This document shows positions 9,698 through 18,564 of a stretch of 64,000 nt of DNA, piece after piece. The notes below the pieces were generated by a model. That model saw only the letters and a list, made by a program, of their open reading frames with translations. It made no database searches and was not told where the DNA came from. How positions within the stretch are numbered: the stretch's first letter is position 1; each line of letters begins with the position of its first letter. The stretch covers positions 1,178,001 through 1,242,000 of the forward strand of contig NZ_JAPWGW010000001.1 of assembly GCF_027213945.1 (NCBI RefSeq), given 5' to 3'. The translations under genes were made by a program, and so were the position numbers. Source of the stretch: Henriciella marina (GTDB taxonomy: Bacteria; Pseudomonadota; Alphaproteobacteria; Caulobacterales; Hyphomonadaceae).

Positions 9698-9823
9698 GTT
9701 TTTTGTCTTCTTATTGATATTTCGCCGCAGATTATCGGGGCGGCGCGGCTTACCCCATGACAGCGGGTTCCAATTTCATGACCTGTGGTAACAATAGGAC
9801 GGGGCGCAACGCTCGAGAGGGGG

Positions 9824-10861
9824 ATGATGGCGGGAGCCACAGTATCAGCGGGTTATACGAAAGCTCTGCTTGACCTTGCCGTCAGCCGCGGCGCCGACCG
9901 CGCTCAATTGCTGTCTGCGGCCGGGCTAAATGCCAGAGAACTCGAGCAGAGCGAGGCGCGTGTTCCGTTCGAGCGGTTCAAGCGCCTGATGCGCGAAGGC
10001 AAACGGCTTTCCGGAGATCCTGCACTCGCGCTGCACTTTGGCACCGATATCAGGTTCAACGTGCTGTCGATTGTCGGGCTGATCTGTTTCGCGGCACCGA
10101 CCATGGACGAGGCCTTCCGCCAGATGAACCGGTATGGCCGGCTGGTGATCGAGGTGGAGGGCGTAGGCCGCGAGGACCGCTTTGTCGTCGAAGAACAAGG
10201 CGGGCGCACTTACATCGTCGACAAGCGGGCCAATCCAAACAGTTTCCCGGAACTGACGGAATCGACGCTTGGCCGGTTCATCTGCGGGTTTAGCCGGATC
10301 TTTCCGACAGTGCCGCTCTATTTGTCTGCCGAGGTCACGCACACACGGCCCGACTATGGCGACCTGTATGAGGAACTTCTGGGTGTGCCGGTCCAGTTTG
10401 GCCGGGAACGGAACACGATGGAGATCGACCCGGCCTATTTCACGATGACGATATCGAACTCGCCCGGCTATGTTTTCGGCATACTGAGCGAGCAGGCCGA
10501 GGCCCTCCTGAAGAGGCTTGAAGCGTCCGATACGGTCGCCTCCGAGGTGGAGCGACGCATGATGGCGGATCTGCATACGGGCAATATCAGCATGAAGACG
10601 ATTGCCTTGCAGATGGGCGTGAGCCGCCAGACGCTGTACCGGCAGCTAAAGCAGGAAGGCACGAGTTTTGACGAGCTGCTTGACCAGTTGCGCCATCGCC
10701 TGGCGATTGATTATCTTGAAGGCGAAAAAGTCTCTGTGAACGAGACCGCCTATCTGGTCGGATTTTCCGATCCAAGCGCCTTCTCGCGCGCCTTCAAGAG
10801 ATGGACGGGCCAGCGTCCGAGCGCCGGCGCAGGCCGAGCGCCTCGCTTTCTTCCTGACTGA
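9824..10861 (+). CDS. AraC family transcriptional regulator (arabinose-binding-like N-terminus, OruR type)
   Basis: About 345 residues. The ATG at 9824 follows GAGAGGGGG, better than the GTG at 9785. The N-terminal ~190 residues match the long ligand-binding domain of the OruR/ArgR-like AraC group. The C-terminal HTH_18 domain carries two helix-turn-helix units, around ISMKTIALQMGVSRQTLYRQL and the signature VNETAYLVGFSDPSAFSRAFKRWTG. This group commonly controls neighbouring lipid or amine catabolic genes. The divergent DUF2306 gene is the nearest candidate target. Its 3' end overlaps the convergent DUF1622 gene by 68 bases. Confidence 0.9.
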   Translation: MMAGATVSAGYTKALLDLAVSRGADRAQLLSAAGLNARELEQSEARVPFERFKRLMREGKRLSGDPALALHFGTDIRFNVLSIVGLICFAAPTMDEAFRQMNRYGRLVIEVEGVGREDRFVVEEQGGRTYIVDKRANPNSFPELTESTLGRFICGFSRIFPTVPLYLSAEVTHTRPDYGDLYEELLGVPVQFGRERNTMEIDPAYFTMTISNSPGYVFGILSEQAEALLKRLEASDTVASEVERRMMADLHTGNISMKTIALQMGVSRQTLYRQLKQEGTSFDELLDQLRHRLAIDYLEGEKVSVNETAYLVGFSDPSAFSRAFKRWTGQRPSAGAGRAPRFLPD

Positions 10862-11198
10862 GCGCTTCGATCTCCTTTCCCAGGAAATAGCTGACCACGG
10901 TGCGCACGCCCGCCACGATGGCAAGCACGATGACATCATCCAGTGTCCGGTGAACAATGGTAAAAAGGATATCGGCGACGATCAGGAATTCGAGTGCGGC
11001 AAGAATATAGGTGCCGAGCTTCAACCGCCCGCGCTGCAGGGCTGTGGTCACACTGACAGATGGGGTGAGAAGGCCGCTGCCAAGTGTCCAGAGGAAGACG
11101 AGAGAGCCGGCTACGAGGATCAGCGCGGAAACAAGCTCGATCCCGAAGGACAGCGTTTCCAGAATGTATTCCAGCTGCGCACCTGCACCGGTTCCCAT
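10794..11198 (-). CDS. DUF1622 family membrane protein
   Basis: A 134-residue protein with three hydrophobic segments (residues about 14-38, 60-80 and 85-105) and a polar, acidic C-terminal tail. The conserved block LQRGRLKLGTYILAALEFLIVADIL is typical of DUF1622. It has no assigned function. The start is an ATG behind AGGAGG. The 3' end runs 68 bases into the convergent AraC gene, so the tail residues are coded on both strands. It is 12 bases downstream of the deaminase gene on the same strand and may be co-transcribed with it. Confidence 0.75.
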   Translation of the reverse strand: MGTGAGAQLEYILETLSFGIELVSALILVAGSLVFLWTLGSGLLTPSVSVTTALQRGRLKLGTYILAALEFLIVADILFTIVHRTLDDVIVLAIVAGVRTVVSYFLGKEIEALSQEESEALGLRRRSDAGPSIS

Positions 11199-11210
11199 CC
11201 ATTCCTCCTG

Positions 11211-12224
11211 TCAGTGAGACGCCGCTATACGATCAATCGCTTCCAGGTGCGGTGCCTGTTCTTCGGCAGACAGGAATGAACCGGTGAAACTGTTCTTCGC
11301 CAGCGTGATGATGTCATCGTGTGTCAGGCCGACGGCTTTCGCCGTCTCGCGGTAGTTCTGGTTCACATAACCGCCGAAATAGGCCGGGTCGTCCGAATTG
11401 ACGGTGGCTTTCAGGCCAAGCGCCAGCATTCTTTTCAATGGATGATCTTTCAGGTCATCGACCACGCAGAGCGAAAGGTTCGACAGCGGGCACACTGTCA
11501 GCGTGATGCCAGCATCGCGAATGCGCGCGATGAGGGCGTCATCCTCCAGCGAGCGATTACCATGGTCGATGCGGTCAATTTTCAGCTCATCCAGCGCTTC
11601 GTAGACATAGGCGGGCGGGCCTTCCTCGCCGGCATGGGCGACGAGCTTCAGCCCGGCCTTGCGGGCCTCGGCATAGATGCGCGCGAATTTGGAAGGCGGA
11701 TGCCCATTTTCTGAGCTGTCCAGGCCGATGCCGTGGATCTTGGAGAGCCATGGCTTTGCCTGATCCCAGGTCTTGAACGCGTCCTCTTCGGAGAGGTGAC
11801 GCAGGAAGCACATGATAAGGCGGTAGGTGATGCCATACTTCGCCTTCGCCGCATCGAGCGCCTTCAGGATGCCGCTGATCGGCACGTCGAACGGGATGCC
11901 GCGTTCAGTATGACCCTGCGGGTCAAAGAAGACTTCGACATGGCGGACATTGTCGGCGGCCACACGCTGCAGATAGGCATCGGTCAGGTCGTGGAAGTCG
12001 ACCTCTGTCTGCAGGACCGACATGCCCTGATAATAGATATCGAGAAAGTCCTGCAGGTTGGAGAACTCGTACGCTGCGCGGACTTCCTCAAGAGTCTTGA
12101 ACGGGATGTCGACCTTGTTGCGGGCGGCAAATTCGAGGAGCTGCTCAGGCTCGAGACTGCCTTCGAGATGAAGGTGCAGCTCGGCCTTAGGCAGCGCGTC
12201 GATCAGGGCATCAAGGTCTGACAT
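11211..12224 (-). CDS. Adenosine/adenine deaminase family protein, adenine deaminase-like
   Basis: A 337-residue TIM-barrel metal hydrolase that deaminates a purine, feeding salvage. The metal ligands are visible as HLHLEG (His17, His19), the HAGEE motif near residue 195 and the NSDDP motif near residue 290. The segment GLDSSENGHPPSKF matches the adenine deaminase subgroup (Aah1/PA0148 type) rather than the GxELG segment of true adenosine deaminases. I therefore infer adenine to hypoxanthine plus ammonia, EC 3.5.4.2. It lies 10 bases downstream of the S9 peptidase gene on the same strand. Confidence 0.85.
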   Translation of the reverse strand: MSDLDALIDALPKAELHLHLEGSLEPEQLLEFAARNKVDIPFKTLEEVRAAYEFSNLQDFLDIYYQGMSVLQTEVDFHDLTDAYLQRVAADNVRHVEVFFDPQGHTERGIPFDVPISGILKALDAAKAKYGITYRLIMCFLRHLSEEDAFKTWDQAKPWLSKIHGIGLDSSENGHPPSKFARIYAEARKAGLKLVAHAGEEGPPAYVYEALDELKIDRIDHGNRSLEDDALIARIRDAGITLTVCPLSNLSLCVVDDLKDHPLKRMLALGLKATVNSDDPAYFGGYVNQNYRETAKAVGLTHDDIITLAKNSFTGSFLSAEEQAPHLEAIDRIAASH

Positions 12225-12234
12225 TCTTGCGATC

Positions 12235-14316
12235 CTATTCCTTGTCAGCTTCGTCCTGTTTCGCCGGGTCGTATTTGGCGAACCACCCCATGATATTGTC
12301 GGTCTTGGCGATAAGGCGGCTTGGGCGACCGGCGATATAGTGCGGCGAGCCCGGAATGCGGATCAGGGCCGTGTCGACGCCCTGGAGTTTCAGCGCGGTG
12401 TAGAACTGCTCAGCTTCCCAGGTTGGCGTGCGCCAGTCTTCCTCACCCACCATGACGAGCGTCGGCGTGGTCACATTGCCAACGAGCGAGATTGGGGAAA
12501 GGTCGAAATAGGCCTGCGGGTTTTCCCAGGGGTCTTCGCGGATCCAGTGACGCCAGACGAAGGGGGCGATATCACCAGCAAGCGCCATGGTGAACCAGTT
12601 GATAACGGGCTTGATCGTCGCCGCCGCCGCAAAGCGGTCCGTCTTGCCGACCGCCCAGGCGGTCAGTACGCCGCCGCCAGACCCGCCAGTGATAAAGAGG
12701 CGCTTCGGGTCGACATAGTTGCGGGCCACCATCTCATCGACGACGCTCATGAGGTCATCATGGTCGGCAGATGGGTAGTTCTTGTCGATCAGCTGGGCGA
12801 ACTCTTCGCCATAGCCGGTCGAGCCACGTGGATTGGCCCAGACCGTGACATAGCCTTCAGCGGCATAGCGCTGGATCTCGCTGGCGAAGAATGGCCCGTA
12901 CATGGAGAACGGTCCGCCATGGATTTCCAGGATCATCGGATAACTGCCATCGGCCTCAAACCCGTGTGGCAGGGCAACCCATGCCTCGATCTCGCGGCCA
13001 TCGGCGCTGGAGGAGACTTTCACTTCCTCAACGCGCGCCATGTCGAGATAGGGCAAGACATCGGAATTCAGCGAGGTAAGCGTGCGGGCATTCACGCCGC
13101 GTCCGGCCACGGCGACCTCAGCCGGCGCATCAGCTGACCCGGCCGTGTAGGCAATCACGGGATTGCGGGTCTTTGACACGGAGAAGTCCGCACCTGCATA
13201 GGGCCGACCAATCGACGTGCCGCCCAGACCTGAAACAGCGACCGAAGTGTCGCCCCGTGTCGTGATCTGGAAAAGGTCCATATCGCCGGCGTTTTCGATG
13301 GCGCTGTAGAGCGAGCGGCCATCAGGGGCCCACTGTATTGCGCCAATCTCACGGTCGAAATCAGCAGCGACTTCACGAACATTCGATCCGTCCGCAGCCA
13401 TCAGATAAAGATTGGCCTGCTCATAGGCCTTCAGATTGTCGTCATGGCCGCGGAAGGCGATGGTCTCGCCATCCGGAGAGACCACAGGGCCGAAGTCCGG
13501 GCCATCGCGGCTGGTCAGCGCCCGCATGGAAAGGTCGGAGAGCTCGACGGCGTAAATCTCGCTCTCGATCGGGTCGAGATCAGCGTCTTCGGCGGTATTG
13601 CCGGTTACGAGCAACGTATCATTGTCGAGCCAGACCGGGCCTCCGAGATCGGCGTCGCCCTTGGTGACCTGGCGCGGTGAACCGCCATCGGCTGAGAGCA
13701 CGAAAGTGTGGGTCGTACCTTCCTCAAGATAGCCCTGACCGTCGAAGCGGAAGGTGAGGTCATCAAAGACGCGGACAGGCTCGCTCCACTCAGCGCCTTC
13801 GCGCTGACTTGGCGGCGTGGCGAAGCTTGGCTTGTCACCCTTCACGAACATGGAAAAAGCAATCTTTGAGCCGTCGGGCGACCATTTCGCGCCGCCAGCG
13901 CCATATTCGAGCTGGGCGAGGGAGAAGCTCTGACCGGTGTCGAGATAGTGAAGGCGAAGCTCCGGCTTTCCGTCGGTCGAAGCTGTGGAGTAGAGCAACT
14001 TTGTGCCATCGGGCGACCAGGTCGGGCTGCTGGCAGAAGCGCCGCCGGTAACCAGAGGCCGCTGCTCTCCTGAGGCAACATCAATGATCCAGAGGTCGCC
14101 GCGATCGCGGTCGTTCAGCTGGTCCATGGAGTGGCGGACATAGACGATCTTTGAGGCGTCAGGCGAAATCTGGGGGGAGGTCGCATATTCGATGTCGAAG
14201 ACGCGCTCAGCAGTGAAACGGCGGCTTTCCTCGGCGCTGCCTGCATCCTGAGCGCCCGCGCTCATCGCATACAATCCGGTCAGGCAGACGCCCGCAAGAA
14301 ATGCCCACTTTTTCAT
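12235..14316 (-). CDS. Secreted S9 family (prolyl oligopeptidase-like) peptidase
   Basis: I chose the ATG at 14316 behind GGGAGGA; it starts the signal peptide MKKWAFLAGVCLTGLYAMSAGAQ. The ~693-residue product has a TolB/WD-like beta-propeller over residues ~40-430 (repeated SPDGxxI and WSPDGTKL units) and a C-terminal alpha/beta hydrolase domain. The catalytic triad is visible: Ser in GGSGGG, Asp in VGEEDWRTP and His in GSPHYIAG. The nucleophile elbow is GGSGGG where most S9C enzymes have GGSYGG. It likely digests peptides in the periplasm. The deaminase follows in the same direction. Confidence 0.9.
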   Translation of the reverse strand: MKKWAFLAGVCLTGLYAMSAGAQDAGSAEESRRFTAERVFDIEYATSPQISPDASKIVYVRHSMDQLNDRDRGDLWIIDVASGEQRPLVTGGASASSPTWSPDGTKLLYSTASTDGKPELRLHYLDTGQSFSLAQLEYGAGGAKWSPDGSKIAFSMFVKGDKPSFATPPSQREGAEWSEPVRVFDDLTFRFDGQGYLEEGTTHTFVLSADGGSPRQVTKGDADLGGPVWLDNDTLLVTGNTAEDADLDPIESEIYAVELSDLSMRALTSRDGPDFGPVVSPDGETIAFRGHDDNLKAYEQANLYLMAADGSNVREVAADFDREIGAIQWAPDGRSLYSAIENAGDMDLFQITTRGDTSVAVSGLGGTSIGRPYAGADFSVSKTRNPVIAYTAGSADAPAEVAVAGRGVNARTLTSLNSDVLPYLDMARVEEVKVSSSADGREIEAWVALPHGFEADGSYPMILEIHGGPFSMYGPFFASEIQRYAAEGYVTVWANPRGSTGYGEEFAQLIDKNYPSADHDDLMSVVDEMVARNYVDPKRLFITGGSGGGVLTAWAVGKTDRFAAAATIKPVINWFTMALAGDIAPFVWRHWIREDPWENPQAYFDLSPISLVGNVTTPTLVMVGEEDWRTPTWEAEQFYTALKLQGVDTALIRIPGSPHYIAGRPSRLIAKTDNIMGWFAKYDPAKQDEADKE

Positions 14317-14471
14317 CTCAAATCCTCCCGCATCATTCAAATTGACTGGATGTGTAGCATGCACGTTCCGCGATGACAGGGTTAAGCAGGCGTTATTTTG
14401 GTGACATGCTGCCCTGATAAGCTAGGGTCTTGCTGGAAATACCGCCTGTGGGGGGCGATGGAGATGAGAAA

Positions 14472-15173
14472 ATGGACCTGATCTGGTGGATATTGCCCTC
14501 GCTGTCGGGTGTCGTCGGGCTGATGCTGACCTTTGCGGGGCTTGGGCGCCTGTTCAGGCTGCGGATCATGGCCGGGGCGCTTCGTTTCCTGTTCGGTATC
14601 GGCTTTCTTGGGGCGGCAGGCATCGGTACTTTCCTCGGCCTCAACCTGCAGACCTATGAGCGGCTGACCTATGAGCGGCCCGTTGCACGGGTGACTTTTG
14701 CGGCGGTTGGCGGCGAAGAGAATGCCTACCGCGTGAATGTCGATCTTGCGGGCGGCGGTGATGTCACCTGCTTCGACCCGGCTTCAGAGCGCGAACCCTG
14801 CGTCCTGAACGGCGACGAATTTTCTCTCGGAGCGCGCGTCATCACGTTTGAACCGATGGCCAACATGCTGGGCTATGATAGCGTCTACCGGCTTGAATAT
14901 ATGGAAGGCCGGATGAACCGGCGCTACAATACGCGCTCTGTCAGCGAAGCGACCAGCAACGGTCTGGCGCTGTCGGAAAATCCGGGCCTCGATGTTTTCG
15001 CGCTTGCGCGCGAGCAGGGCGAACGGGTCGGCGTGAAGGGCAGCCAGTTCGGCTCTGCTGTTTACGCCCCCATGGCCGATGGCCTCGCCTATGACATTGT
15101 CATCACGCAACAGGCGCTAAAGCTCGAACCGGCCAATGCGGCTGCGCGCCAGCAACTCGAAACTGGGAGCTGA
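14472..15173 (+). CDS. Hypothetical membrane-anchored protein
   Basis: A 233-residue protein starting MDLIWWILPSLSGVVGL behind GGAGATGAGA. Two transmembrane segments (residues ~5-24 and ~32-55) precede an extracytoplasmic domain containing two cysteines close together (DVTCFDPASEREPCVLNG) that could form a disulfide. The C-terminus DIVITQQALKLEPANAAARQQL resembles the edge of a TPR helix. I do not recognise the family. The last codons abut the methyltransferase start, so the two are co-transcribed. Confidence 0.65.
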   Translation: MDLIWWILPSLSGVVGLMLTFAGLGRLFRLRIMAGALRFLFGIGFLGAAGIGTFLGLNLQTYERLTYERPVARVTFAAVGGEENAYRVNVDLAGGGDVTCFDPASEREPCVLNGDEFSLGARVITFEPMANMLGYDSVYRLEYMEGRMNRRYNTRSVSEATSNGLALSENPGLDVFALAREQGERVGVKGSQFGSAVYAPMADGLAYDIVITQQALKLEPANAAARQQLETGS

Positions 15174-15177
15174 AATC

Positions 15178-15804
15178 TTGGGGCTTTGGGACAAATTCGT
15201 CGTACCACCGCTTATCTCATGTGCCTGCGCGACCAAGCCGATCATGAAGCAGCGCGAAAAGGTTGTGCCGCTGGCAACCGGTAACGTTCTGGAACTGGGC
15301 TGCGGCTCGGGGACGAATTTCGGGTTCTACGATGCGTCGAAGCTCGAAAAGCTCTATGCGCTGGAGCCTTCACCGGAAATGATCGAACGCGCCCGCAAGG
15401 CGGCAAGTGAGCTTGGATGGGCCGAGCGGATCGAGTTTCTCGAAACGGGCGCCGAAAACGTGCCGCTGCCTGACGATAGTGTCGACACGGTGGTGATCAC
15501 CTTCGTGCTCTGCACCATTCCTGACTGGGCCGGCTCACTGGCGGAGGTGCGCCGCGTCCTCAAGCCGGGCGGCAAGGTGCTCTTCTCCGAGCACGGTCTC
15601 GCCCCCGACCAGGGGGTCGCCAAATGGCAGCGCCGCGTCGAACGATTCTGGAAGCCGCTTGCTGGCGGCTGCCACCTGACCCGCGACGCCAAGGCGATGC
15701 TGACCGATGCAGGCTTCGTGATGGATGACGTGCACACAATGTACCTGCCAAGCACGCCGAAAATTGCCGGCTATGTCAGCTGGGGGCAGGCACGTGCCGC
15801 TTAG
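15178..15804 (+). CDS. Class I SAM-dependent methyltransferase (METTL7/UbiE-like)
   Basis: A 208-residue enzyme. The TTG at 15178 (reading MGLWDKFVVPPLI) follows GGGAG and sits 5 bases after the previous stop, so it is the likely start. The SAM-binding glycine loop is VLELGCGSGTNFGFY, the acidic loop YALEPSPEM, and the post-I motif FVLCTIPDWAGSLAEVRRVLKPGG. The two-cysteine segment LISCACATKPI near the N-terminus is typical of METTL7-like proteins. Substrate is unknown. It overlaps the heme N-demethylase-like gene. Confidence 0.85.
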   Translation: MGLWDKFVVPPLISCACATKPIMKQREKVVPLATGNVLELGCGSGTNFGFYDASKLEKLYALEPSPEMIERARKAASELGWAERIEFLETGAENVPLPDDSVDTVVITFVLCTIPDWAGSLAEVRRVLKPGGKVLFSEHGLAPDQGVAKWQRRVERFWKPLAGGCHLTRDAKAMLTDAGFVMDDVHTMYLPSTPKIAGYVSWGQARAA

Positions 15805-16606
15805 GTCGCCGCCCTACCTGCCCTTCCTGCATGGGCCGCCCACGGTAGCTCCGGCGTTGAAGCCGATCTCTCTGCGCGACTGGTTGCTGCCGGACACGGA
15901 AATGGACGGTTGCGAGCTGGACCGGTTGATGCTGCTTGAGGAGCAGCCAGACGAAACGCTCCTCGGAGAACTGAACGGTCCTGCAGCACGTGAGCTGCTC
16001 GCCATGATTGGTGAGGCAGTAAACGTTTCCTCGCAAAGCTCATTCGAAAACGCGCTTGCACGGGCCGCGACACTTGTGTCGGATGATCTTTGCTTGCTGG
16101 GACGTGATAGCGACGGCATCTGGCGCCTCATCGCCGGCGCGGTAACCGCGCCAACCTATTGGTCGCTGCCGGAGGTCATAGGCGGCACGCTGCACGATCT
16201 GCACGGGCCCGTACCGGGCGGCAGTCCTGAACTCGCTACGCGCATCGACCGGGTCTTCACCAATCTCGCGGCGGGCAAGGTATTGGAGCGGTTTAACTGG
16301 ACTGTTCAGGCGGGCGCTCAGCGCTTCACACCTGAGCGCCCGCTCACGCTCGCGGCGGAACCAGAAGACCTCTTTCTTAGGGTTGAGCGCCAGACCATCA
16401 GGAAACTGCCGGAAACGGGCGTGATCTGTTTCACCATCAGGGTTTGCCTTGATCCGCTGTTGCCGATCCTTGTCGACGACGATCTGCGCGAAAGCTTCGA
16501 GGATGCCTGGATCGGGGCCGACCAGAAGGTCCGCGCCTATAAGGGCTGGGATGAGCTGGAGCTTCTGGTGCGCGAAGCCTGCCTGCAGTCGGCGGCAACG
16601 GGCTAG
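15794..16606 (+). CDS. Heme-dependent oxidative N-demethylase family protein (DUF3445)
   Basis: About 270 residues if it begins at the GTG at 15794; an ATG at 15773 is also in frame. Either start overlaps the methyltransferase stop, which implies translational coupling. The protein matches the DUF3445/HODM alpha-subunit-like family, in which heme-bound enzymes oxidatively demethylate amines. Recognisable blocks are SDDLCLLGRDSDGIWRLIAG, the FNWTVQ strand, and LFLRVERQTIRKLPETGVICFTIR, whose Arg/His-like residues line the active site in relatives. Coupling with a methyltransferase suggests linked methyl metabolism, but this is inference. Confidence 0.8.
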   Translation: MPLRSPPYLPFLHGPPTVAPALKPISLRDWLLPDTEMDGCELDRLMLLEEQPDETLLGELNGPAARELLAMIGEAVNVSSQSSFENALARAATLVSDDLCLLGRDSDGIWRLIAGAVTAPTYWSLPEVIGGTLHDLHGPVPGGSPELATRIDRVFTNLAAGKVLERFNWTVQAGAQRFTPERPLTLAAEPEDLFLRVERQTIRKLPETGVICFTIRVCLDPLLPILVDDDLRESFEDAWIGADQKVRAYKGWDELELLVREACLQSAATG

Positions 16607-16729
16607 CCTGCTTTAACGGTCTGCATTCCAGTCAGCCGCCAACTTTGCACAATCATGCCTGCACGTGGCTGTCGCAATGGCGCCGAACCGTCTTATGTCT
16701 GCTCACGCAACCATGGAGAGGAGACAGCG

Positions 16730-17167
16730 ATGGCATACTGGCTGTTCAAGTCCGAGCCGTTCAAGTGGAGCTGGGACGACCAAAAGGAAGCGGGCGAAGA
16801 AGGCACGCAGTGGACCGGTATTCGCAACTACCAGGCGCGCAATTTCATGCGCGACATGAAGGTCGGCGACAAAGGCTTTTTCTACCACTCCAACAAAGGC
16901 CTCGAAGTTGTCGGCATCGTCGAAGTTTCGGCCGAAAGCGCGCAGGATGAGACGACGGACGATGAACGCTGGGATTGTGTTGACCTCCGCGCTGTCTGCG
17001 ACATGCCGAAATCGGTAACGTTGAAAGACGTCAAGGCGAACGAGAAACTGGAAGATATGGCGCTGGTCACCAGTTTCCGCCTTTCCGTCCAGCCGGTGAA
17101 GGAAGATGAGTGGATCGAGGTCTGCCGCATGGGCGGCCTCAACGGAAAGACATTGAAGCCACTTTAG
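16730..17167 (+). CDS. EVE domain-containing protein
   Basis: A 145-residue single EVE domain related to PUA/ASCH/YTH folds and to thymocyte nuclear protein 1. The ATG at 16730 is preceded by GAGGAGA. Characteristic segments are MAYWLFKSEP at the start, WTGIRNYQARNFMRDMKVGDKGFFYHSN and GLEVVGIVEV. Family members bind modified bases in DNA or RNA through an aromatic cage. Bacterial EVE proteins occur both as free genes and in modification-dependent restriction. This one lies in a housekeeping context, not next to nucleases. Confidence 0.92.
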   Translation: MAYWLFKSEPFKWSWDDQKEAGEEGTQWTGIRNYQARNFMRDMKVGDKGFFYHSNKGLEVVGIVEVSAESAQDETTDDERWDCVDLRAVCDMPKSVTLKDVKANEKLEDMALVTSFRLSVQPVKEDEWIEVCRMGGLNGKTLKPL

Positions 17168-17231
17168 CTCTTTCAATTGCCATAAGCAGGATGTTACGCC
17201 CTTTGCATAGATTCATATGTAAAGGTAACTG

Positions 17232-17510
17232 ATGACTAAAATTGCAAGCGCGCTGGTCGCCATGGGTTTCGTTCTGGCTGGCTGTACCGCTATTGAAGAC
17301 CCGTCCGCCAACAGTGAAATGATGGTGGCCGATGACGGAACTGAAGTTGAGTGCCGTCGCATCAAGGAAATGGGCACGATGCTGGGCAAGCGCGTCTGCA
17401 TGCAGCCCGCTGAATGGCAGCAGGTCGACCGCGCTGCAGAAGAAGGCGCCGAGGACTTCATGGGGAGTTCACGCGGCGCCGGTCAGGGGCCTGACTCTCC
17501 AGGACTGTAA
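17232..17510 (+). CDS. Small lipoprotein, paralogue 1
   Basis: A 92-residue protein with signal peptide MTKIASALVAMGFVLAGC and a lipobox LAGC. The mature part contains VECRRIKEMGTMLGKRVC, in which two cysteines flank a conserved helix. The same block occurs in the next gene, so the two are tandem duplicates. The C-terminus (SSRGAGQGPDSPGL) differs from the paralogue. The motif resembles that of small uncharacterised alphaproteobacterial lipoproteins. A terminator follows directly, separating the two copies. Confidence 0.8.
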   Translation: MTKIASALVAMGFVLAGCTAIEDPSANSEMMVADDGTEVECRRIKEMGTMLGKRVCMQPAEWQQVDRAAEEGAEDFMGSSRGAGQGPDSPGL

Positions 17511-17520
17511 AAATTTTTTC

Positions 17521-17552
17521 ACGCCCGAAGACTTGATCTTCGGGCGTTTTTC
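17521..17552 (+). terminator. Rho-independent terminator between the twin lipoprotein genes
   Basis: ACGCCCGAAGA (17521-17531) and TCTTCGGGCGT (17537-17547) form a perfect 11-bp stem with loop CTTGA, followed by TTTTTC. It sits 10 bases after the first lipoprotein stop, so the second copy must have its own promoter or depend on read-through. Confidence 0.9.
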
Positions 17553-17587
17553 GTTCGTCTGGACAAACGCTGAACGGGGGAAAGCGG

Positions 17588-17863
17588 ATGATCAGGATCA
17601 CAGGCGTATTTGTTGCAATGGGAGCTTTGCTGGCCGGTTGCACCGCGATTGAGGAACCGTCTACGAACAGCGAGATGATGATGACGACGGACGGCCGCGA
17701 AGTCGAATGCCGCCGCATCAAGGAAATGGGCACAATGCTTGGCCGGCGTGTTTGTATGGAGCCAGCCGAGTGGGCTCAGATCGACGAACAGGCCGAGGAA
17801 GAAGGCCGCCGCTTCATCGATGAGGTCAGCGCTGATGGCGGCATGATGCCGATGGATCCCTAG
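17588..17863 (+). CDS. Small lipoprotein, paralogue 2
   Basis: A 91-residue protein with lipobox LAGC in MIRITGVFVAMGALLAGC. It shares CTAIEEPSTNSEMM and VECRRIKEMGTMLGRRVCM with the preceding gene and has the same PAEW helix start, so it arose by tandem duplication. Its C-terminus is acidic and Met-rich (DGGMMPMDP). The two conserved cysteines may form a disulfide in the periplasm. The function is unknown. Its stop overlaps the convergent racemase stop by 4 bases. Confidence 0.8.
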   Translation: MIRITGVFVAMGALLAGCTAIEEPSTNSEMMMTTDGREVECRRIKEMGTMLGRRVCMEPAEWAQIDEQAEEEGRRFIDEVSADGGMMPMDP

Positions 17864-18564
17864 CGCTTCGATAGGTCACAAGCGAGGTCGAGAGCGACCT
17901 CGCAATGGATGAGCGCCGTATCATAGACCGGCAGCGGTGAATTCCCCGCATCTAGCAGCATGCCGATTTCGGTGCAGCCGAGAATGACGCTGTCGGCCCC
18001 AGCTTCTGCATACTTCGAAACGATTTCCAGAAACGCGTTGCGGCTGTCTTCGGTCGTGATGCCGTTGACGAGTTCCTCGAAGATGAGGGCGTGTATGCGC
18101 GCGCGGTCAGCGGCGCCGGGCACGATCACCCCTAGCCCATGTTGGTCTGCGAGCCGGCCTTTATAGAAGTCCTGCTCCATCGTGTACGCCGTTCCAAGCA
18201 GCAGCGGGCGCGCACGTCCATCTGCCTTCAGCCTGATGGCGGTCGCATCCGCAATATGAAGGAATGGCACGCCCAGCGCACTTTCGATCGCTTCGGCGCA
18301 GCGGTGCATCGTGTTCGTCGCAAGCAGGACGAGATCAACACCGGCCGCTTCCAGTTCTTTTGCGGCGCGCGCGAGGTGCTGGCCCGCGCCCGCCCAGTCG
18401 CCAGCCTTTTGCATGGCCTGTATCTCACCAAAGTTCATCGAAGCGATGATGCAGTCCGCTGTCGCCAGCTCTCCGAGACGCGCACGCGCGCCAGCATTCA
18501 GCGCGCGATAATAGATGACCGTGCTCTCAGGACTCATTCCGCCGAGAATGCCAATTCGCTTCAT
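17860..18564 (-). CDS. Aspartate/glutamate racemase family protein, YgeA type
   Basis: A 234-residue racemase that interconverts L- and D-amino acids without a cofactor. The first catalytic position is Thr83 (LATNTMH) instead of Cys, and the second is Cys197 (ILGCTEIGM). Thr83/Cys197 is the pair known for E. coli YgeA, a broad amino-acid racemase with L to D preference, and even the numbering agrees. The N-terminal GILGGMSPESTVIYY motif is standard. It overlaps the stop of the upstream GmhB-like gene by 4 bases, so both are in one operon. D-amino-acid supply for the cell wall is possible. Confidence 0.88.
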   Translation of the reverse strand: MKRIGILGGMSPESTVIYYRALNAGARARLGELATADCIIASMNFGEIQAMQKAGDWAGAGQHLARAAKELEAAGVDLVLLATNTMHRCAEAIESALGVPFLHIADATAIRLKADGRARPLLLGTAYTMEQDFYKGRLADQHGLGVIVPGAADRARIHALIFEELVNGITTEDSRNAFLEIVSKYAEAGADSVILGCTEIGMLLDAGNSPLPVYDTALIHCEVALDLACDLSKR

